From the NCBI GenBank assembly GCA_026874595.1, contig CM049312.1, positions 71,456,929 through 71,520,928 of the forward strand: DNA of 64,000 nt, in the 5' to 3' direction. The position numbers and the translations under genes are program-made. Origin of the DNA: Sipunculus nudus. Its lineage: Eukaryota > Annelida > Sipuncula > Golfingiida > Sipunculidae. The notes under the pieces are model-generated. The model had not been told where the DNA came from and did not search any database. It was given only the letters and a program-made list of their open reading frames with translations. This document shows positions 47,959 to 57,947 of this stretch, piece by piece (positions within the stretch are counted from its first letter, which is position 1; each line of letters starts with the position of its first letter).

Positions 47959-48737
47959 TGTAACGGGTGTTCCCGGCAAGAGCCAAAGTCACCCGGCGTG
48001 AGTGAAAAGCGAGGCAAGGCGATGTATATATATAAAAGTGTTTATTCAGCCGTATATATATATACAAATCTGGAGTCCTCCAAGCCGGAGTCCCTGCCAA
48101 GCAGAGAACGAATACTCACATTAAACATTTCATATAAACATTTCTATCTGGTGCAAAAATACAATAAATGGCATGAATATACAGAATATACATTTGCACA
48201 TTTCTTGGTATTCATTACACAAGAAAACACATTACATATTATACAAATGAGCCTATATATTTAGGAACCACATTTTAAGATATCGTTGCATATTACCATG
48301 AATACAAATATCCATGCGTACAACAAGTATGAATTTACCAGTAACGTGTGCAATTAGAATATGGAATATACAGTTTACATGATAGTACGTACGTGATATA
48401 CTGAAAGTAATGAATTGGCTAAATGATAGAGTTTATCGCAGTTTAAGAGTTTAGTAAAAACGGTCCTTACCTGCCAAGCAGAGAACGAATACTGACAAGT
48501 TCTCTATGTCAGGAGACTGAGGCTTGGCAGGGTTCGCGTTGCGGTCCGTGTCATTGTCCGAATGAAAACAATAGGAACAACGGAAAACCGGTTGAGTAAT
48601 GAGGAACCAAGCAAACAAGGCAACCAAGGCAACTGCGGGGCAATTCATTGACCAGTTAGGCCAAGCTGATGATATGATACCTGCCAGGCAATTCAGTTAT
48701 ACCTGATAATATAATACGTGTTATCGGAGCCGTTACA
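47959..48737 (-). repeat. LTR (3' LTR of the element)
   Basis: 779 bp. Ends are the 8-bp inverted repeat TGTAACGG/CCGTTACA. Aligns without net gaps to 55613-56391 (offset 7654). Confidence 0.9.
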
Positions 48738-48750
48738 TCCTCCCCCTACT
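48738..48750 (-). other. Polypurine tract
   Basis: AGTAGGGGGAGGA on the minus strand directly abuts the 3' LTR, the position and composition expected for the plus-strand DNA primer. Confidence 0.8.
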
Positions 48751-49176
48751 TGAAAAAAATGTCGACCCGACATTAATGTACGAGAAAAGTTAGTAAAAAT
48801 TATATCAGATCCACCACACCATACCAACAGCACATCATCCACACCATATACCAAACGCTCCCCCCAGTAGAGAAGTGGCGTCCCGACACTAACTGCAGAG
48901 AATGATAGGTCGCGCATGACAGCATTAGCAGTGGACGGCCGCTAGTAGGATTTCGGATAGATGTTTATATTGGAACATTATGTTCACATGAGGTATACAT
49001 ATATGAAAGTGAAAAACCCAGAAACTGGTGGCAGTGGAGAAAGTCAGCATACGCAAAAAAACAATCGTATAATGATATCACTGACTCGTCAAATCTCAGA
49101 ACGAGTCATGTAGCTTACGAAAGGAACTTATCCTAAACATACTTATGTGAACACATGCACTTGTTTAAAAATATTA

Positions 49177-50955
49177 TCACCCGTTAAGTACATAGTCCCC
49201 AAAACGTTCTGGCATACGTCGTTCTCGGGTAGATCTACGTACTGGATTAACATCCGGATCCCCACTCTGATCAGATATTGGGGCGCTATTACCATCATTA
49301 TTATGATCATGACTTGAGATGACGTCATGGTCATCGTGTAGTTGTGATATATTGTCATTATCACCTTTGGCGTCATCGTTTAACACACCAGTGACGTCAT
49401 CATGAAGACCTGTAGTATTTACGGTATCAACATTTGCATTGCAATCATCACTAGAACAATTTATCAGGAATGTATTAGAGTGATCAGACGCAATTGCATC
49501 ATCATCTGTATCATCCGATAATTCAAGTTCTAAATGCAACTCGCTCACATCCTCAGAACTACTCATGTGGGGACGATTATTTGGAGTTATAGTGAAAATG
49601 GGGTCGTCATCTGTTGATGAGTCTTCCGACCCTGACACTGATGATGTAATAATTGGTTTGTGTGTTGTGGAAACTGGTTTTTGTGTAGGGTCGACGGGCA
49701 ATCCTGTATATGGAAGGATCAGATTGCGATGCAGAGTGCGAGTACGCTTTTTATCACCCAAGGGGCAAACAACATATACTGGAATATCCTTATTGGGTTG
49801 TTCCAATACCTCATACACCTGCTTTTCCCATTTATCGACCAGTTTCTGTTTCCCAATGATCCCTACCTTTCGTACTAAGACGTGATCACCAATACCCAGC
49901 ACCGCATTGCGAGCACGTTTATCATACAATCGTTTGTGGTGATACCTGGATGATAAAGAGACACGTTGAGCAATATCATAGGCAGAAGAAAGTGGGTCTT
50001 TTAGATCGGAAACATATGTGTTGTAATTTTGATGGTTAGGATTGTTGTTGGTCCCAAGTACTAGATCAATAGGGAGGCGTGGATGTCGACCGAACATTAA
50101 ATAGAAAGGTGTATAACCGGTTGCATCATTTTTCGTACAATTATAGGCATGAGTTAAAGCAGTGACGTATTCTTTCCAGTTTTTCTTTTTCTCTTCCTCA
50201 AGAGTACCCAAAATACTGATTAAACTACGGTTAAACCTTTCGGATTGCCCATTCCCCATTGGATGGTACGGTGTACATCGTGATTTATGGATACCAGCTA
50301 GTCTGCATAGTTCTTTGATGATTTTAGATTCAAATTGTCTGCCCTGATCACTGTGGATGCGGGCTGGAAAGCCATAATGTTGGAGAAATGTGTCAAATAG
50401 TATTTTCGCTTTAGTCTTTGCCGTAGTATTGCGACAAGGAACTGTCATAGCGTAGCGTGTGAAATTATCGGTCATGACCAGAATATTTTCAATTCCACCT
50501 GTAGATGGCACAAGGCTAAGATAATCGACACATAGGAGCTCCATTGGTTGTGTGGATGTTATAGGTACTAAAGGAGCTTTTGCTGGAGGGGACTTCCGCC
50601 TTATACAGCGTGGACAATTCTTAATGTATGAATCTATGTCTTTAGACATTTTTGGCCAGTAAAATCGGTCATGGGCTAGATTGACAGACCGATTACGACC
50701 TAGATGCCCAACATCGTCATGAATACCAGATAAAGTGACTTGTCGCAAAGTGCTAGGTATTACCATTTGATACTGAATTTTGCCGTTCAGTGTTCGTTTA
50801 CGATAGAGTATGTCATCCCGCAGCACAAGGCTATCTATACATCTGAAAAGAATTATTTGATCAGGATGAGTCAAGTCTTTCTTGTTTATGACCTTACCGT
50901 CTCTGAAATGGACAATGAATGGGTTCAGATTCGAATCCCAGAAGTTGTTCCTTTG
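49177..50955 (-). CDS. Integrase of the Ty3/gypsy element
   Basis: The frame is open from 50955; the clearly coding part continues from SNLNPFIVHFRDGKV. An HHCC zinc-binding domain (GHLGRNRSVNLAH, then CPRCIRR) precedes the catalytic core: D in LLCVDYLSL, D in IHSDQGRQFES and E in GNGQSERFN, with exactly 35 residues between the last two (DD35E). A GPY/F-like C-terminal module follows (VLGIGDHVLVRK, RTLHRNLILPY), then an acidic Asp/Ser-rich tail ending near MPERFGDYVLNG. It shares frame with gag-pro, while the RT frame between them differs, so it cannot be made as a simple fusion from this copy. Confidence 0.85.
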   Translation of the reverse strand, partial: QRNNFWDSNLNPFIVHFRDGKVINKKDLTHPDQIILFRCIDSLVLRDDILYRKRTLNGKIQYQMVIPSTLRQVTLSGIHDDVGHLGRNRSVNLAHDRFYWPKMSKDIDSYIKNCPRCIRRKSPPAKAPLVPITSTQPMELLCVDYLSLVPSTGGIENILVMTDNFTRYAMTVPCRNTTAKTKAKILFDTFLQHYGFPARIHSDQGRQFESKIIKELCRLAGIHKSRCTPYHPMGNGQSERFNRSLISILGTLEEEKKKNWKEYVTALTHAYNCTKNDATGYTPFYLMFGRHPRLPIDLVLGTNNNPNHQNYNTYVSDLKDPLSSAYDIAQRVSLSSRYHHKRLYDKRARNAVLGIGDHVLVRKVGIIGKQKLVDKWEKQVYEVLEQPNKDIPVYVVCPLGDKKRTRTLHRNLILPYTGLPVDPTQKPVSTTHKPIITSSVSGSEDSSTDDDPIFTITPNNRPHMSSSEDVSELHLELELSDDTDDDAIASDHSNTFLINCSSDDCNANVDTVNTTGLHDDVTGVLNDDAKGDNDNISQLHDDHDVISSHDHNNDGNSAPISDQSGDPDVNPVRRSTRERRMPERFGDYVLNG

Positions 50956-51016
50956 CTACGTTTAATCGTGTTTCTCCGAGCAAATTGACAGGATCCGTGG
51001 ATGGAACAGCTTTGGA

Positions 51017-52933
51017 TTAGTCACAAGAAAGACTACATATTACAGGTGATGGTATGGTCACTGATTGACAAACAGCTTTTACTACATCATTGGTAATACA
51101 TTGATTGTGGTTTTTCTTTTCTGCTAGAAGCCGTGGGATTCTCGAAAGTGCATCGGCGTCGATGTTATGCTTGCCGGCTTTATATTGAATATTAAAGTCG
51201 TAATTAGCCAATTCAGATTCCCATCTTTGATCTGTTGCATCTAATTTTGCGGAGGACATTATGTAAGTTAGAGGATTGTTATCAGTGAACACTGTGAACC
51301 GTGATCCATACAGATATTCTTTAAATTTATCGGTTACACACCACTTTAAAGCTAAGAACTCTAACTTATGAATAGGGTACCGAGACTCTGATGGTGTTAG
51401 GCTTCGGGTCGCATAAGCTATTGGTCTTTTCTGGCCATCTTGATCTTGGTACAGAATACCAGAGATCCCATCAAAACTTGCATCAGTATGAACAATAAAC
51501 GGACGAGAGAAATCTGCAAACGCTAGTACAGGAGCAGAAGATAGTAGTCCTATTAATTGATCAAATGCTAGTTGGTGGTTATTTGACCAGTTAAAGATTG
51601 TTTGAGATGGAACTTTCTTTCTGGTACGATTACTGGTTTTTGTTTGATTCTGAATATGGTGGCCTTTCAGTAAGTCATGTAATGGTTTTGCGATTTTAGC
51701 AAATCCAGGGACAAATCTACGATAGAAACTCGCAAAGCGTAAGAAACTGCGTACATCACTGACACACTTAGGTATAGGCCATTCTTTTAGAGCGCTGATT
51801 TTACTCTGGTCAGTATGTATACCTTCTTTTGAGACTATATGTCCTAGGTATTTTACTTTATCTTGCATCAGCTGGCACTTTGAAGGTTTTAGTTTTAGGC
51901 CTGCGTCATGCAGACGCTGAAAGATGTTATTCAAGCGTTTTAGGTGTTCTTCAAAGGAGGTAGAGAATACGATTATATCGTCAAGATAGAGAAGACATTC
52001 TTTTAAATAGAGATCACCCATAGTCTTCTGCATCAGTCTTTGGAAGCAGGCAGGGGCGTTCACCAAGCCGAATGGCATGGTTTCCCATTGATAAAAACCG
52101 AGAGGACCTACTGTAAAAGCTGTTTTATCTTTATCTTCTTCGGCTAACTCAACCTGCCAGTAACCAGACTTCAAATCTAGAGAGGAAAAGTAGCGAGCGC
52201 CAATCAAAGAATCTAAGGTTTCATCGATTCTTGGCAAGGAATGAGCGTCTCTAACAGTTTTGCTATTCAGGGTTCTATAATCAATACAGAAACGAAGAGT
52301 TCCGTCAGGTTTTCTGACAAGGACTACTGGACTAGCAAACGGACTTTTGCTCTCCTTAATTACTTTTGACTCTAGCATTTCTTTCAGATGTTGTTTTACC
52401 TCATCATATAATTGTGGAGGGATGCGACGATATCGCTCTCTTAATGGTTCATCTTTAGTCAACACGATACGGTGTTTTTCTACACTGGTGTGACCAATAT
52501 CTGTATTACTTAAGGAAAATATGTGTTTCCATTTAAGCAACAGAAGTTGTAGTTGTTCAGATTCAGATTGTGACAAATCTTGACCAAATTTGAACATGTT
52601 TAAGAATTGTTGATCAGATGTGTCAGGTGATTGTGTCAGTTGGGTTACGAGGCCAGCTTCTTGTATGTTACAGAGTATCATTTTTGATGGAATAATGATG
52701 GAATGTGATGTTAAGTTCCTGACCTGTACTGGAATTCTGTGACTTGTACCTACCGACAAATCAAGCTCTTGGACACAAGGAAGTAGAACCAATCCAGTTG
52801 GTAACCTGTGGAGAACATTCACATCAGTTATAACAAGGGTCTTGCCTGTTGTACAACCTCTGGTTAAACCATTTATAGTAACATCACTGTGGGCAGGTAA
52901 TATGTAGACTTGGTGGATAATACATAACCTCCT
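51017..52933 (-). CDS. Reverse transcriptase-RNase H of the Ty3/gypsy element
   Basis: The frame is open from 52933 and overlaps the gag-pro end by 61 nt; reading starts within ILPAHSDVTING, the usual segment between protease and RT. RT motifs: LRFCIDYRTLN, YFSSLDLKSGYWQV (motif A), FGLVNAPACFQRLM (motif B) and YLDD at 51988-51977 (motif C). RNase H: FIVHTDASFDG, then HKLEFLALKW and FTDNNPLTYI. It ends at TAA 51019-51017, but coding-like sequence continues in the same frame to about 50950 before shifting into the integrase frame. The frame is -1 relative to gag-pro. Confidence 0.85.
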   Translation of the reverse strand, partial: RRLCIIHQVYILPAHSDVTINGLTRGCTTGKTLVITDVNVLHRLPTGLVLLPCVQELDLSVGTSHRIPVQVRNLTSHSIIIPSKMILCNIQEAGLVTQLTQSPDTSDQQFLNMFKFGQDLSQSESEQLQLLLLKWKHIFSLSNTDIGHTSVEKHRIVLTKDEPLRERYRRIPPQLYDEVKQHLKEMLESKVIKESKSPFASPVVLVRKPDGTLRFCIDYRTLNSKTVRDAHSLPRIDETLDSLIGARYFSSLDLKSGYWQVELAEEDKDKTAFTVGPLGFYQWETMPFGLVNAPACFQRLMQKTMGDLYLKECLLYLDDIIVFSTSFEEHLKRLNNIFQRLHDAGLKLKPSKCQLMQDKVKYLGHIVSKEGIHTDQSKISALKEWPIPKCVSDVRSFLRFASFYRRFVPGFAKIAKPLHDLLKGHHIQNQTKTSNRTRKKVPSQTIFNWSNNHQLAFDQLIGLLSSAPVLAFADFSRPFIVHTDASFDGISGILYQDQDGQKRPIAYATRSLTPSESRYPIHKLEFLALKWCVTDKFKEYLYGSRFTVFTDNNPLTYIMSSAKLDATDQRWESELANYDFNIQYKAGKHNIDADALSRIPRLLAEKKNHNQCITNDVVKAVCQSVTIPSPVICSLSCD

Positions 52934-54774
52934 TTATTCACTGATTTCTTTTTCCTGTTTGTCAAACATTTAAATGCAATATTCCATGGTTGGGGCATGT
53001 GTAAACTTTGAATAAAATTTGGACCAGCATTTGTCTGAAGAAAATTTAAACAAGAGTTTAGCACATTCGTACCAATTAAAAATGGAACACTGGCATTGAA
53101 ATGGGTGTTTTTCATTACCAATACTGGCACAGAGAATGTCTGAGATGAATTTATTTCAGGAAATTTAGGGTCAACAGCGATGATACCACAGTACTCTACC
53201 TGCTGGCCGTCCAGTTGCCGGAGATCCATCATCTCCTCCTCAGGGACTAAGTCTGACGGGTTGAGGTGTTTTTCATAAAACCATTGAGCAATGGTAGAGA
53301 CCTGGGAACCTGTATCTAAAAGACCCTGGCAGTTAATACCATCTGCAAACATGTCAACAACCTGTGTTTCACCTACAAGAGGGACATTATCAGTACATAC
53401 GTTTGTTGTGGGAATTTTATAACCTGACCCCGTGTTCTCCCACGAATGATCACGGGCGACTCTTAGTTTTTTTAGGATTTTCCCGTTTTTGTCTCGTTTG
53501 GCATGGCATTTGTCAACAGTGTGGGTGTGACGAAGGCAACGAGAGCAAAAGACTTCGTCCGAGACAGTATTACTGTTACGAACTTCAGCCTGAGTTTGTG
53601 ATGGTTTGTTTGGTTTGGACATTAGAGATCGTTCAATTTTCGATAAGCGATTCTCTAGGATTGACAGTTTGTTATTTATCTGTTCAAGCACAGAGCTTTC
53701 AGAAGACAAAGTTTTAACCCCTTGTTGAGAAATTTGGTTGGATGAAGCAACTTTCTTGTCACTCATATGTGAGTGATGTACAAGTTCTGACTCTAAGGCT
53801 CGTGCTGCTGCAAAGAGTTCATCCTGTTCTTCCCCATTATCATATCTGTGTCTTAAAGCCTCCTTAATGTACTTAGAATACAAGCCATTCCAGAATCTAG
53901 ACCGAAGAAGTCGCTCATATTCCCTTTGAGGAGTAGGATTTCTCTGGTTTATGAGGTCTAACTGTATAGTAAGTCTGCAGCTCCAGTTGACAATATCCTC
54001 TTTAGGATCTTGTTTACATGAGTGAAACTGCTGTATAAGAACCTCTGTGGAGAGCACATTACCAAAGTATCTGTCAAATTTATTCAGTATATCTGTGGGA
54101 GTGGACTCATCGGGCATATGTAAAAGAACATTTCCGGCTGTCCCCCTAACAGACTGATGAATCGCTGACAAAATCTGAGGCTCTGGTGTTACGCCAGCTT
54201 TTATCATAGATTTGAGATGGGAACGCCATTGTTCGTAGCTACCGGTTTTATCTTGATTCCCTGAAAATGGGGCAGTTTTGGAGTTAACACTGTAACCAGT
54301 AGCCCCAGATGGCCCCTGTATAACATCACCCCTTCGGTGTTTAAACTCCACAAACATCTGATTTATCTCGAAATCTGACAGAAAATCGAGCTTAGTTACT
54401 ATCTCTGAGATACGTCTACCTTCGGGTACCTGAAAGGAAGAAGGATTTAACGAATCCAGCAACTTATTTGAAATCAGATGAGACACCTCAGTGATGGAGA
54501 AAGCCCTAGCATGTTCAAGAGAGATTTTGATGCTTGAATCCCTTTCGAAAGAGCTACCTGATATCTTATCTATGGCCTTTTTGGCAGTGTCTTTAGTCTC
54601 AAAAACTATAAACCCGCAGCCAGTGCAACGACCAGTATGTGCTTCTCGAACAAACAAAACATGAGTAGGAGTTTCAATTTGTGAGAAGTGTTCAATAATC
54701 TCAGATTCGTTGACATCAGAAGGGAGTCCATGCATGGAGACGACCCGTGTTATGTCAACTGATTTACCCTCCAT
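52873..54774 (-). CDS. Gag-protease polyprotein with N-terminal RRM-like domain
   Basis: 633 codons from ATG at 54774. Residues about 9-90 look like an RRM fold (VVSMHGLP as RNP2-like, GFIVFE as RNP1-like), as in the N-terminus of PNMA-type Gag relatives. Residues about 170-330 are a Ty3-type capsid (YEQWRSHLKSMIKAG, WNGLYSKYIKEALRH). A zinc knuckle CSRCLRHTHTVDKC (C-x2-C-x4-H-x4-C) is at 410-423. The aspartic protease has LLDTGSQVS with D487-T488-G489, and the later FLIGTNVL resembles the second conserved protease segment. It assembles the particle and matures the polyproteins. Intact as an ORF. Confidence 0.85.
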   Translation of the reverse strand: MEGKSVDITRVVSMHGLPSDVNESEIIEHFSQIETPTHVLFVREAHTGRCTGCGFIVFETKDTAKKAIDKISGSSFERDSSIKISLEHARAFSITEVSHLISNKLLDSLNPSSFQVPEGRRISEIVTKLDFLSDFEINQMFVEFKHRRGDVIQGPSGATGYSVNSKTAPFSGNQDKTGSYEQWRSHLKSMIKAGVTPEPQILSAIHQSVRGTAGNVLLHMPDESTPTDILNKFDRYFGNVLSTEVLIQQFHSCKQDPKEDIVNWSCRLTIQLDLINQRNPTPQREYERLLRSRFWNGLYSKYIKEALRHRYDNGEEQDELFAAARALESELVHHSHMSDKKVASSNQISQQGVKTLSSESSVLEQINNKLSILENRLSKIERSLMSKPNKPSQTQAEVRNSNTVSDEVFCSRCLRHTHTVDKCHAKRDKNGKILKKLRVARDHSWENTGSGYKIPTTNVCTDNVPLVGETQVVDMFADGINCQGLLDTGSQVSTIAQWFYEKHLNPSDLVPEEEMMDLRQLDGQQVEYCGIIAVDPKFPEINSSQTFSVPVLVMKNTHFNASVPFLIGTNVLNSCLNFLQTNAGPNFIQSLHMPQPWNIAFKCLTNRKKKSVNKGGYVLSTKSTYYLPTVMLL

Positions 54775-55591
54775 CTCTCTTTAATGCGAATGTATGAATA
54801 GAGGAGATAAAATTTGATCTTTAAAGACAATAAAGAAATGATGAATGTTGTCTTAAGTCATCTGTCAATGGTCAAATACCAGCAGGTTTAAGGGCAAATG
54901 TTAGTATTCAGTTGCAATGCTACTGTTTACATTACACAGACCACAAGACCAATTGGCATTAGACAATGGAACATCACGTGACCAATCACGATAACCTCAA
55001 ACCGGGCCAAAGCTATTACCCTTTACATGCATAAAATTCTCCATAATAAACTGCAAAAATAATTTACAGCTAACATATAAAAAAATGATCACTTCAATTA
55101 CAAAACATGCAACAATATTATACACAATTAATCACAAAGTCCATGGCCATGCTGACAATAGCAAATACAAAAAGAAAAATTCATGCAGTACAAGGAAAAT
55201 GTCAAACAGTTACCGTTTATCTTCTCCAAAGAGAGTGACGTTCGTCTGGGCCCTTTAAACGAAGTCTCCGTGTACGGCGAAAAGCGTGACAATAGTCCAG
55301 GAATGCACGAGCGAAGAACACAATGGCGAAGCAGAGTTTACAGAGCAAGGCACTGAAGCGAAGCGAAGCGACGAACACGCATGCATGCAAAATCTGTGTC
55401 CAAGCGAGCCCGCGAAAAGTCCACTCTGGCCCTGTTTTATGGTGTTGTGCACAGACACCAACTAAATAATATCCACCGGTGGAATGGAAGTTCAGAAAAT
55501 AATCATCTCCTGTGATATCGTCGTCGAGACGCACAGACGGACATCGAGTCGTCGAGACGCACACACGGACATCGATCCACAGTAGAGATGG
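54775..55591 (-). other. Leader of the Ty3/gypsy element
   Basis: About 0.8 kb between PBS and gag ATG. It contains short frames (e.g. 55564-55217) without recognisable motifs. It probably holds the packaging signal and untranslated leader. Confidence 0.5.
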
Positions 55592-55609
55592 TCCTCACTC
55601 GGGGCACCA
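55592..55609 (-). other. Primer-binding site, tRNA-Met type
   Basis: TGGTGCCCCGAGTGAGGA begins three bases inside the 5' LTR edge. Its complement TCCTCACTCGGGGCACCA matches the 3' end of animal elongator tRNA-Met (as I recall TCCTCACACGGGGCACCA) at 17 of 18 positions, and position 61 C fits a T-stem. Confidence 0.7.
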
Positions 55610-55612
55610 AAA

Positions 55613-56386
55613 TGTAACGGGTGTTCCCGGCAAGAGCCAAAGTCACCCGGCGTGAGTGAAAAGCGAGGCAAGGCGATGTATATATATAAAAGTGTTTATT
55701 CAGCCGTATATATATATACAAATCTGGAGTCCTCCAAGCCGGAGTCCCTGCCAAGCAGAGAACGAATACTCACATTAAACATTTCATATAAACATTTCTA
55801 TATGGTGCAAAAATACAATAAATGGCATGCATATACAGAATATACATTTGCACATTTCTTGGTATTCATTACACAAGAAAACACATTACATATTATACAA
55901 ATGAGCCTATATATTTAGGAACCACATTTTAAGATATCGTTGCATATTACCATGAATACAAATATCCATGCGTACAACAAGTATGAATTTACCAGTAACG
56001 TGTGCAATTAGAATATGGAATATACAGTTTACATGATAGTACGTACGTGATATACTGAAAGTAATGAATTGGCTAAATGATAGAGTTTATCGCAGTTTAA
56101 GAGTTTAGTAAAAACGGTCCTTACCTGCCAAGCAGAGAACGAATACTGACAAGTTCTCTATGTCACGAGACTGAGGCTTGGCAGGGTTCGCGTCGCGGTC
56201 CGTGTCATTGTCCGAATGAAAACAATAGGAACAACGGAAAACCGGTTGACTAATGAGGAACCAAGCAAACAAGGCAACCAAGGCAGCTGCGGGGCAATTC
56301 ATTGACCAGTTAGGCCAAGCTGATGATATGATACCTGCCAGGCAATTCAGTTATACCTGATAATATAATACGTGTTATCGGAGCCG

Positions 56387-56391
<5 letters not shown>
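55613..56391 (-). repeat. LTR (5' LTR of the element)
   Basis: 779 bp. Differs from 47959-48737 at six internal positions and at the terminal dinucleotide (TA instead of CA at 56390-56391). The terminal change merges with the adjoining TA tract. Confidence 0.9.

Positions 56392-56429
<38 letters not shown>
56389..56429. repeat. (TA)n microsatellite at the LTR element insertion site
   Basis: TA tract with one TTTA interruption, right of the 5' LTR. The left junction has a shorter TATATATA. The element inserted in, or at the edge of, this tract. Confidence 0.9.
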
Positions 56430-57262
56430 GCCATGCGGGGCGTTAGAAGTTTATGTGATTTGTACTTTGTTGAAGAGATTAATTCTTGTTAGAATGGAAC
56501 CAGTCAACGACGGCGGTTGCCTATAGTTAGATGCCCGCTGCGTGTGCGGTGTGATACTTGTGAGCAAACAGACACACGGATGGGAAAAAAAGCATGCCTT
56601 CCTTTCGTAGGCAATTACGGGTATTCCGCTGAAATGAAGAAAACTTGAGAGAAGAAGAAGTCAGCGTCTTCATGGACAGAGCAAAAATCTGATGACTAGC
56701 TAGAGCGGACTAGATCCTGAAAGGGAGATGTCACTAATAATGACACACATATTATTTCTCAAAAAAGATACATCCTTCCAACCACCAACAGTACTTTTTA
56801 TTAAGGCACCATAGAGAGAAAACCAAGAAAAACTAAGTTTACGAGGAAATCCATATAATTTATTATGCCCGCACCTCTGGTTAAAGGTACATAATTGAAA
56901 AAGAATCATTTTATGAACAGAACATAACTGCAATTAATAAGCATGTAACACGTAAATATTTACCTTCTTTCTAAAAATAAAAGAAATAATTGGGGTTCAT
57001 ATGACGACCATAAGACTTGTATTAAGAAAGTTACCGTCGAATTTGTCAGCATACCCCCTTGTCCGATTTCCCTCAGTCGCACACATGGTACTTTAACCCG
57101 GTACTTTCTCAAAAAGGGCCATTTCTCGAAAACTCAATCATTTTTCAAGGGCAAACATTGATTTTCACAAACTAGGGACCTCTAGTTGTAAGACAGTAAG
57201 GGTTTAGAAAATTCCCCCTCGGGGGGAAGGAGGGGCGCCCTAACCCCTAATAGCTCATGGAC
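56430..57262 (+). repeat. Dispersed repeat R1, copy D, right part
   Basis: Continues R1 after the LTR element: GAAGTTTATGTGATTTGTACTT, CCAGTCAACGACGGCGGT and AATGAAGAAAACTTGAGAGA match copy A 6960-7120, through to the G-rich run and TAACCCCTA near 57240-57250. Confidence 0.65.
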
Positions 57263-57947
57263 CAGATTTACCTTTAAGCGAAACAAAGTCGGTGGGGTAC
57301 TTGATTGCTAGGAAGAAGCAAAACATTACAAACAAATGAGTGAACATCTCCACATAAGTTTAATGAAGACGAGCACTCTTTCTAGTACATAAGCCAACAA
57401 CATGGCACGGAAATTGTTCGGTCATAACGGTCATAACCTAAGTTCCCAAATCCTGCCGTGTTGTTAAGAATGTAGACGCACACATGATAAGAATAAAAAG
57501 CAACTTAAACCTATACTCGAACATCATTTGATAAACTCCACCAGCAAAGGTAGCTGGGCATATGTGATCGGTGGTGTGTTTGCGTAAGGGTGTGTGTCCA
57601 AGCCATATTCAGAATTTCTTCTTAATGAAATGTTGTTATATTTTAGGTGATGAATGGCAGGAGAAAACAAGAATTTTAATCCTAAATTCCTTCGTCTGCC
57701 TTCTCCAAACATAAGCTAATTCGCCCTAACGTTCTTCGTTACTCTCTTACACAATTTCATTTTAATCAATTCATATTTTTCAGAAATCTGTGCCCTAAGC
57801 TCTCATGGGCAATAAGAGCTAACTGATGTCTATGGTTACGTAAACATCATAAAAGTGGCGGGTAATAAAATGACGTCAAAATGACGTCGTGTGGTAGTGA
57901 TCATGAACTATTTAGATGGTGGGGTCTACTAGCTACAACCAGTCCCG
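57263..57947. other. No gene seen
   Basis: Single-copy-looking sequence between R1 and the satellite. A minus-strand frame at 57712-57524 has no recognised motif. Confidence 0.4.

Larger units (their letters stand above)
47959..56391 (-). mobile_element. Ty3/gypsy LTR retrotransposon, near-complete
   Basis: 8433 bp on the minus strand: 5' LTR 56391-55613, PBS, leader of about 0.8 kb, gag-pro, RT-RNase H, integrase, polypurine tract, 3' LTR 48737-47959. Domain order PR-RT-RH-INT and the D35E integrase identify Ty3/gypsy. LTRs start TGTAACGG and end CCGTTACA (CCGTTATA in the right copy). The seven LTR differences imply a recent insertion. It lies in a TA tract, so the target duplication (TATA or similar) cannot be told from the microsatellite. 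No envelope ORF was seen. Confidence 0.9.

Noticed and set aside
47998-48264. Identical plus-strand frame in both LTRs (also 55652-55918)
   Set aside because: It lies within the LTR, antisense to the element, and is open only because of TA-rich sequence. No domain.
52873-52933. Programmed -1 slippery heptamer at the gag-pro/RT overlap
   Set aside because: I checked the zero-frame codons in the overlap and found no X-XXY-YYZ match. A non-canonical signal remains possible.
53364-53717. 117-codon plus-strand frame inside gag
   Set aside because: Shadow of the gag-protease ORF on the opposite strand; no motif.
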